From the NCBI GenBank assembly GCA_038248655.1, contig JBBRXG010000122.1, positions 1 to 8,475 of the forward strand: a DNA stretch of 8,475 nt, in the 5' to 3' direction. The stretch is from DATBLE01 sp038248655. GTDB taxonomy: Bacteria; Actinomycetota; Thermoleophilia; Gaiellales; Gaiellaceae. The position numbers and the translations under genes are program-made. Of this stretch, positions 4,139 through 8,475 are shown one piece after another. Below the pieces are notes generated by a model that was not told the origin of the DNA, made no database searches, and saw only the letters and a list, made by a program, of their open reading frames with translations. Numbering within the stretch: position 1 is the first letter of the stretch; each line of letters opens with the position of its first letter.

Positions 4139-6700
4139 TCAAGCGGGAGCGATTGCCATCCAGCAGACGACGCCGAGGTCGTCGTCGGTGATCGGCGGCG
4201 GCGGCTCGCCGAGCGGGACGGGCTGGAGGCCGAGCTCGTCGACGAGCGCGACCACGCGGGAAGCCGCTTCGTTGCGCGACATTCGCTCCTCGGCGACGGC
4301 CGCCCGGATCTCGTTCAGCGCTCGCCGCACCGAGCTCGAGCGTGCGACCTGCAGCGCCTCGTCGGCCCGGTCAGCGCCCTCCGGGAGCAAGACGGTCGGA
4401 TCTCGGAGCAGCTCGAGCGCCCAGCGCTGCGCCGGTCCGATCGCCTCCCGGCCGGCACGCGGATCGGCGCGCTGGTTGTGCTCCTCGACGATGTCTGCCG
4501 CGGCCGCCTGCCAGGCGCCCTCGACGTCGATCCCCTCGACGTCGGCCAGGGCGCTTCCCTGCGGGTCGATCCGGCGCAGCATCTCGAGGTCGGAGGCGAT
4601 CACGTCGCCACCGATCTCGACGTAACGCCAGTACCGCTCACCCGACCGCGTCCTGCTCGCGAAGAACACACCAGGAGCTCCGACCGAGGAGCCACCCGGC
4701 GCCTGCCGGAAGGCCGCGCCGATCCCCCACGGCAGCGCGCGTAGGCGCTCGAGCTCGCCCTCCTCGAGGATCCGGCGGACGAGAGCCCGCAGCGCCTCGC
4801 CGAGGAAGGCGCCGGAGAGCGCCGACTCGCCCTCGTCCTCGAGCAGGTCCAGCTGCCCCTCGGCGAGCTGCGTGGCGTAGGCCCGGAGCTCGCTCTCGAC
4901 CCCTTCGATCACCTCGACCTCCATCCCGTAGATCGAGGCGGCGAGGATCTTCGCGCGGACTCGCGCCTCCAGCCGGAGCAGCTCCTCGAGCTCACCCGGC
5001 TCGGGCAGCATCGTCGTCAGGTACACCTCGTCGTGTGGCGAGCGGAGGCGGATGACGCGGCCGTTCCGCTGGACGACGCGCTGCGGGTTCCAGGGCATGT
5101 CGTAGGAGATCACCGCCTGCGCCTGCTGCAGGTTCTGCCCCTCGGAGAGCACGTCGGTCGAGAGGAGCAGGTCGACTTCGCCCTCCGGCGGCACGTAGCC
5201 GGGTTGGCGGACCGTCTGGGGCGAGAAGCGCGAGAGCATCGCCATCCGCTCGTCCGGGCCGGTCTCGCCGCCGATCACGGTGACGCGCGAACGACCGCCG
5301 ATTGGATCGGCCAGGTGCTCGTCGAGGTACCGGATCGTCTCGCCGTAGGTCGCGAAGACGGCGACCTTTTGCGCCGGGTTCCGCTCCAGGAGCTGGACGA
5401 GCAATGCCAGCTTCGGGTCGGTCCCGGGCGAGAGCGTGGCGAGGAGGTCCCGGATCTCGGCCAGCCGATCACGGTCGGTGGCGACAGCGTCTCCGTACTC
5501 GGCGCGGAAGTCCGCAGCCGGGAAGGCGCCCGAATCCTCGGCGAGCTCCTCCTCGACCCAGGCGGCGATCCCGGCTTCGCCGATCTCGGCCCGGGCCGAC
5601 TCACTCAGCGTCGCCTTCGACGGCACGACGCCGCGGCCGCCGTCCCAGGCCGCTGCGAAGGCATCGTGCACCTGGATCATCCGCTCGAGGGTGGCGAGGC
5701 AGGCCCGCCAGCACGACTCGAACCGCTTCAGGAGCTGCGACTTGAGCAGCCCGCTGAGCTGGCCCTCGCGGGGGTCCTCCGATGGCGGGTCGAGCCACTT
5801 GCCGGGCTCGTACCGGGCCATGCTCAGCGCCTCGATGCGCTGGGTGATCGCCTCGAACAGCCCGGGATGGGCGGCGTCGAGGTCGTAGCGCTCGGTCGCC
5901 GGCCGCGGGGTCGGGAAGCGCACGGGCGTGCCGTCGACGAAGGTCGCGCCCGGGTAGCGCTGCTCGATGAACCGTCGGTCGCGGCGCACCGAGACCGCGT
6001 CGGCGACGGGGAACAAACGGTCGGGGTCGAGGCTCTCGGGGTCGCGCTCGTTCGCCCCCGCGGCGACGAACAGGTCGCGCAGCGAAGGGATGCCGATGCC
6101 GCTGAACGCCCGGTCGTGGTGGGCGAACAGCATCACCAGGTTGTAGAGATCCCAGAGCCCGTTGTTGATCGGGGTCGCGGTCAACATCACCACCCGCTTG
6201 CGCTCGCCGCCGAGCAGACGCTCGATCGCCCGGTACCAGGAGGTGTCCTCGTTGCGAAGCGCGTGCGCTTCGTCGATCACGATCAGCCGGTAGGCGTCCT
6301 TCGCGTTGTGCAGGACCCGCCGGCCGTCGCGTACGAGCTGCTCGTCGGCGGCGAGCTCGTTGAACGAGATCACCTGGGCGGGGAGCTTGGCCTGGTCGAT
6401 CCGCTCCTGCCAGATCGAGCGGAGCTGAGCGGGGCAGATGACGAGCGCGTAGCGGCCCTCCCGGAGCGCGACCTCCTCGATGAACGCGAGGCCGATCTCG
6501 GTCTTGCCCGTGCCGACGCCGTCGGCGTAGACGACGCCGCCGTGGAGCTCCAGGATCCGCCGCGCGCGCTCGTACCCGTCGCGCTGGAACGGTGCGAGCT
6601 GCACCGAGGCGATCGGCGGGCCGCCTTCGGCCGTGACCTCGTCGCCGTACAGCTCGAGCAGGGCCCGCAGGTACACGGTGCGAGCGTCGAGCATCGTCAC
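4139..6700 (-). CDS. SNF2-family helicase portion of an interrupted PLD-SNF2 protein
   Basis: This 853-residue frame (GTG at 6698-6700) is a complete SWI2/SNF2 superfamily 2 motor, the ATP-driven double-strand DNA translocase used in many restriction-like systems. Motif I is GVGTGKT (61-67), motif II DEAH (143-146), motif III TATP (174-177), motif V STDVLSEGQNLQ (514-525) and motif VI QRNGRVIRLRS (544-554). A roughly 270-residue helical insertion separates the RecA-like lobes, as in HepA/SNF2-type bacterial enzymes. About 300 C-terminal residues form an extension with no recognised motif. The frame is open for 79 further codons upstream, to a TAG at 6938-6940, and those codons encode the catalytic half of a PLD domain: H129 and K131 of HGKAYLF (full-length numbering), then TSANLTGAGL with N150. 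The true gene is therefore probably 4139-7300 (1,053 codons), split by that stop. Starting at the GTG would give a motor without the nuclease site. Confidence 0.88.
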   Translation of the reverse strand: MTMLDARTVYLRALLELYGDEVTAEGGPPIASVQLAPFQRDGYERARRILELHGGVVYADGVGTGKTEIGLAFIEEVALREGRYALVICPAQLRSIWQERIDQAKLPAQVISFNELAADEQLVRDGRRVLHNAKDAYRLIVIDEAHALRNEDTSWYRAIERLLGGERKRVVMLTATPINNGLWDLYNLVMLFAHHDRAFSGIGIPSLRDLFVAAGANERDPESLDPDRLFPVADAVSVRRDRRFIEQRYPGATFVDGTPVRFPTPRPATERYDLDAAHPGLFEAITQRIEALSMARYEPGKWLDPPSEDPREGQLSGLLKSQLLKRFESCWRACLATLERMIQVHDAFAAAWDGGRGVVPSKATLSESARAEIGEAGIAAWVEEELAEDSGAFPAADFRAEYGDAVATDRDRLAEIRDLLATLSPGTDPKLALLVQLLERNPAQKVAVFATYGETIRYLDEHLADPIGGRSRVTVIGGETGPDERMAMLSRFSPQTVRQPGYVPPEGEVDLLLSTDVLSEGQNLQQAQAVISYDMPWNPQRVVQRNGRVIRLRSPHDEVYLTTMLPEPGELEELLRLEARVRAKILAASIYGMEVEVIEGVESELRAYATQLAEGQLDLLEDEGESALSGAFLGEALRALVRRILEEGELERLRALPWGIGAAFRQAPGGSSVGAPGVFFASRTRSGERYWRYVEIGGDVIASDLEMLRRIDPQGSALADVEGIDVEGAWQAAAADIVEEHNQRADPRAGREAIGPAQRWALELLRDPTVLLPEGADRADEALQVARSSSVRRALNEIRAAVAEERMSRNEAASRVVALVDELGLQPVPLGEPPPPITDDDLGVVCWMAIAPA

Positions 6701-6932
6701 GGCCGGGAAGAGCAGCTCCCGCAGCTCGTCGGTGAACGGCGCCGCCTCCTGCCACAGGCCCTCGAACCACTCGAGGGCGTCGTGACTCGGAGAAGGGTTG
6801 TAGTCGAGGCGGCCGAGCTCGAGGTTCCCGGCGAGGCCCGCGCCGGTGAGGTTGGCCGAGGTGACGAGCGCGGCGCGGGGGTTGTCGAGATCGCCGAACA
6901 GGTACGCCTTGCCGTGCAGGAAGCGGTCGAGG

Positions 6933-6944
6933 TAGCGCTAGCGC
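6933..6944 (-). other. 6-bp tandem duplication creating an in-frame amber stop
   Basis: On the minus strand the sequence is GCGCTA-GCGCTA, read as CGG CGC TAG CGC TAC. One copy alone would read CGG CGC TAC, giving VEVRRYLDRFLHGKAYLFGD, a smooth PLD-domain sequence. The extra six bases add exactly two codons (TAG, CGC) and keep the frame. The segment also contains the palindrome GCGCTAGCGC (6935-6944). The lesion is seen directly; duplication is the simplest explanation. Confidence 0.85.
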
Positions 6945-7300
6945 CGAACCTCCACCTTGCCCGTCGTCAGCCAGTGCTCGACCGCCTGCAGCCGCTCGGC
7001 CGCCCGGCTGGGCGGGAAGCGGGAGAAATCGCGGTCGCCCGCGAGCGCGGCGAGCTGCCGCTCGAACAGCGGGAGCGCGAGCTCGGCGCCGAGGCCGGGC
7101 TCCGGCTGCGCGCCGAGCAGGAGCCGGACGGAGCGCTCGTCGGCGACGATCGTCGCCAGGTGGGCCAGGCCGCCGAGGTTGACGTACCCGGTCGCGATCG
7201 AGACGGGGCACGCGACCGCGAGGTCCTCGACCAGGTAGGCGAGGCCCCGCGCGTGGGTCGTCTCTGCTGTGAGGTTGTCGAGGACCTCGGGGCGCGGCAT
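6938..7300 (-). CDS. N-terminal PLD-like part of the interrupted PLD-SNF2 protein
   Basis: From ATG at 7298-7300 this frame encodes 120 residues to the TAG at 6938-6940, in the same frame as the SNF2 motor. It begins MPRPEVLDNL, then SIATGYVNLGGLAHLA and RSVRLLLGA, the strands and helices typical of the N-terminal half of phospholipase-D-like nuclease domains found at the front of bacterial SNF2 helicases. The HxK...N catalytic half lies just beyond the stop (H codon 6914-6916, K codon 6908-6910), so this piece alone should be inactive. The gene starts 12 nt after the stop of the DUF4926-like gene, so it is very likely the distal gene of the operon that begins with the methyltransferase. In PLD restriction enzymes this fold cuts DNA without a metal; a nuclease role here is inferred. 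Confidence 0.82.
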   Translation of the reverse strand: MPRPEVLDNLTAETTHARGLAYLVEDLAVACPVSIATGYVNLGGLAHLATIVADERSVRLLLGAQPEPGLGAELALPLFERQLAALAGDRDFSRFPPSRAAERLQAVEHWLTTGKVEVRR

Positions 7301-7312
7301 GCGCCGCGGAGC

Positions 7313-7531
7313 CTATGCGCCCTGTAAGTGGGCGAGGAACTCTAGGTCGTCCTCGTTCGCGTCGACGATGCCGTCGGCGTGGTCGGTCAGCTCGAGGTCG
7401 TCCAGCTCCACGCCGTACAAGCCGTTCTCGAAGACCTGCACGACCGCGCCCGTCGCTCCAGCCGGAGTCCCCTGGACCTCGTTGCGAAGTCGAACCCGAT
7501 CGTGGAGCGCAATGCGTGCTGTGGTCGCCAT
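7313..7531 (-). CDS. DUF4926-like small SH3-fold protein
   Basis: This 72-aa protein starts MATTARIALHDRVRLRNEV. The core (LHDRVRLRNEVQGTPAGATG, then AVVQVFENGLYGVELDDL) is a small all-beta, SH3-like barrel pattern as in DUF4926 proteins: a hydrophobic strand, a Gly-rich turn and a strand with V-V-x-V-(Y/F). The acidic C-terminus (DANEDDLEFL) is also typical. The ATG at 7529-7531 shares one base with the TGA of the upstream gene (TGATG); a GTG one codon earlier is an alternative. Coupling to a DUF6883-like gene suggests a protein pair, possibly with immunity or antitoxin logic, but no biochemical function is known to me. Family assignment is by eye. Confidence 0.65.
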   Translation of the reverse strand: MATTARIALHDRVRLRNEVQGTPAGATGAVVQVFENGLYGVELDDLELTDHADGIVDANEDDLEFLAHLQGA

Positions 7532-7881
7532 CACTCGAAGCGTAGCCGGTCCCGCCGCTGAAGCGGCCGGGCCGTGACCAACGCCGCGCGCCCCTCGTCG
7601 TCGACCTGCCAGATCACGACGATGGTCGCGGCTCGCCGGGGGCCTTCGATCTCCATCAGCGTCAGCCAGTTCTCGCGACCGAGGTCGTTGAGACGTGAGA
7701 AGCGCGCCGGAGTGTCCGGGAGGCGCTCGGTGAGCCGATCGAGCTGCTCAGACAGCGCGTGCTCGTCCTCGAACCCGAGAACGTTGCGAAAGAACTTCGT
7801 TCTCGTCGGATCCCACAGCAGGTACCGCGTCTTGCCGGGCGCGTAATAGGCGCGTTCCGAGCCGGGAACGCGGTCGCTCAC
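7531..7881 (-). CDS. DUF6883-like 116-aa protein
   Basis: The GTG start (7879-7881) overlaps the TGA of the methyltransferase gene by 4 nt (GTGA), so translation is coupled. Residues 18-37 (TRYLLWDPTRTKFFRNVLGF) match the K-x-x-F-F-x-x-x-L-G-F block of DUF6883-type proteins. The middle carries ENWLTLMEIEGPRRAATIVV and the end has WQVDDEGRAALVTARPL, the usual closing strand pair with LVTA(Y/R)P. DUF6883-like domains occur as stand-alone proteins and at the ends of polymorphic toxins, so a toxin-like or enzymatic role is possible but unproven. It is not a usual part of restriction systems, and its place between methylase and helicase is notable. No catalytic residues can be named with confidence. 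Confidence 0.65.
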   Translation of the reverse strand: MSDRVPGSERAYYAPGKTRYLLWDPTRTKFFRNVLGFEDEHALSEQLDRLTERLPDTPARFSRLNDLGRENWLTLMEIEGPRRAATIVVIWQVDDEGRAALVTARPLQRRDRLRFE

Positions 7882-8475
7882 ATCCGTGCGAACCGCTCGC
7901 GGACGAGCTGGCGGTACTCCTCGGGGACGGCGTCGAGCGTGAAGTCCGAGAGGACGACCTCGAGGTCGTCCGGCGTGAGCCCGTAGGCGCGGGCGACGAG
8001 GGCGTCGATCTCGGCGCGCAGCTCGGCGCGCTCGTCGTCGCCGAGCGGGCCTGCGTCGACGCCGGTCGCCGCGGCGAAGTCGGCGAAGCGCGCGTCTGGG
8101 CAGGAGAGCCTGGCGGCGGCCCGCGCGATCCGCTCGTACCGCTCGTCGGTCAGCTCCGGCAGGCGCAGGCCCTCGAGGACGAAGAAGTTGAGGTGCGTCT
8201 CGACGAAGCGGCGCGCCTGCCAGTCGAACGGGAGGCTGTTCAGCAGGCCGAGGCAGCAGGCCCGGTCGAGGTCGGAGCCGCCGGGGAAGGTCAGGTAGGG
8301 CGCCGAGTTGAGCAGGAAGGTCCCGGGCGGGACGAGCGCGGCGCGGACGGTGCGGGAATCGGTCGCGCGGGAGACGTCGCGGAAGGCGACCCGAGCACGG
8401 GTGATCTCCTGGCTGACCGCAGCTACCCGCTCGGCCTTCGACGCGCTCTCCGCGAGGAGCGATCCCGCACCCGGA
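7878..8475 (-). CDS. DNA methyltransferase of Eco57I/PglX type, C-terminal part (5' end beyond window)
   Basis: The minus frame is open from the right edge to the TGA at 7878-7880 and encodes about 198 residues. VAFRDVSRATDSRTVRAALV, then PPGTFLLNSAPYLTF and LGLLNSLPFDWQARRFVETH, then LNFFVLEGLRLPEL, are the target-recognition end of large N6-adenine methyltransferases (Eco57I-like, BREX PglX, type IIG). In this family the pattern R-D-V-x-R-A-T-x-x-R-T is followed by a proline-rich strand, a W-x-x-R-R-F-V helix and the N-F-F motif. The SAM-binding and NPPY catalytic motifs would be upstream, outside the window. The gene ends in an acidic helical tail (DDLEVVLSDFTLDAVPEEY). It overlaps the DUF6883-like gene by 4 nt and leads the operon visible here. 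Its expected role is to methylate host DNA and supply site recognition for the downstream PLD-SNF2 protein. Confidence 0.85.
   Translation of the reverse strand, partial: PGAGSLLAESASKAERVAAVSQEITRARVAFRDVSRATDSRTVRAALVPPGTFLLNSAPYLTFPGGSDLDRACCLGLLNSLPFDWQARRFVETHLNFFVLEGLRLPELTDERYERIARAAARLSCPDARFADFAAATGVDAGPLGDDERAELRAEIDALVARAYGLTPDDLEVVLSDFTLDAVPEEYRQLVRERFARM

Noticed and set aside
3342..4625. 427-codon plus-strand frame
   Set aside because: It spans the RAYT remnant, repeats and the helicase 3' end with Ser/Arg-rich low-complexity translation. The short LMRECKTW match is the repeat, not a gene.
5601..7211. 536-codon minus-strand frame, Arg/Ala/Pro-rich
   Set aside because: Out-of-phase shadow of the helicase gene with no domain pattern.
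5033..7327. 764-codon plus-strand open frame
   Set aside because: It is antisense to the PLD-SNF2 gene. Its composition (Arg/Val/Gly/Asp-rich) is that of a GC-rich shadow frame, and the minus strand carries all helicase motifs.

Overview
The window is high-GC DNA with actinobacterial-style coding. The family mix (RAYT-type transposase remnants, a PLD/SNF2 helicase, a ribbon-helix-helix antitoxin) suggests Actinomycetota, perhaps Thermoleophilia. That placement is an inference from style and families, not from a marker gene. The window reads as an accessory or defence island with worn mobile-element debris on its left and a defence-like operon on its right.

Left part (1-3780). A ribbon-helix-helix antitoxin-like gene runs off the left edge on the minus strand. 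Next comes the C-terminal half of a REP-associated tyrosine transposase (RAYT), which keeps its catalytic-Tyr motif and C-terminal HTH but has lost the HUH half. A plus-strand two-gene unit follows, with a good sigma70-type promoter at 990-1018: a small MerR-like HTH regulator and, one base after its stop codon, an uncharacterised 294-aa protein with an SQDCDI motif. A 30-bp perfect palindrome sits inside the regulator gene. To the right is a poorly coding stretch, then an out-of-frame Rhs (YD-repeat) fragment joined to the N-terminal ~36 codons of a second RAYT. REP-like repeats (core TGCAAGACCTGGCACC) occur as closely spaced pairs next to both RAYT remnants.

Middle (3780-4138). This holds a short coding-looking minus-strand remnant of unknown family.

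Right part (4139-8475), all minus strand and tightly packed. In transcription order: the C-terminal ~198 residues of an Eco57I/PglX-like DNA methyltransferase (target-recognition end); a 116-aa DUF6883-like protein overlapping it by 4 nt; a 72-aa DUF4926-like protein overlapping that by 1 nt; and, 12 nt later, a 1,053-codon PLD-SNF2 helicase/nuclease frame. Methylase, SNF2 motor and PLD nuclease together resemble restriction-like systems; DISARM uses the same classes of part as separate proteins. The two small genes may be a toxin/antitoxin-like or accessory pair.

The PLD-SNF2 frame is broken by one in-frame TAG. This stop is exactly what a 6-bp tandem duplication (GCGCTA twice) would create, and removing one copy restores a smooth PLD sequence. 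The rest of the frame is intact, so the break is recent, reversible, or recoded.
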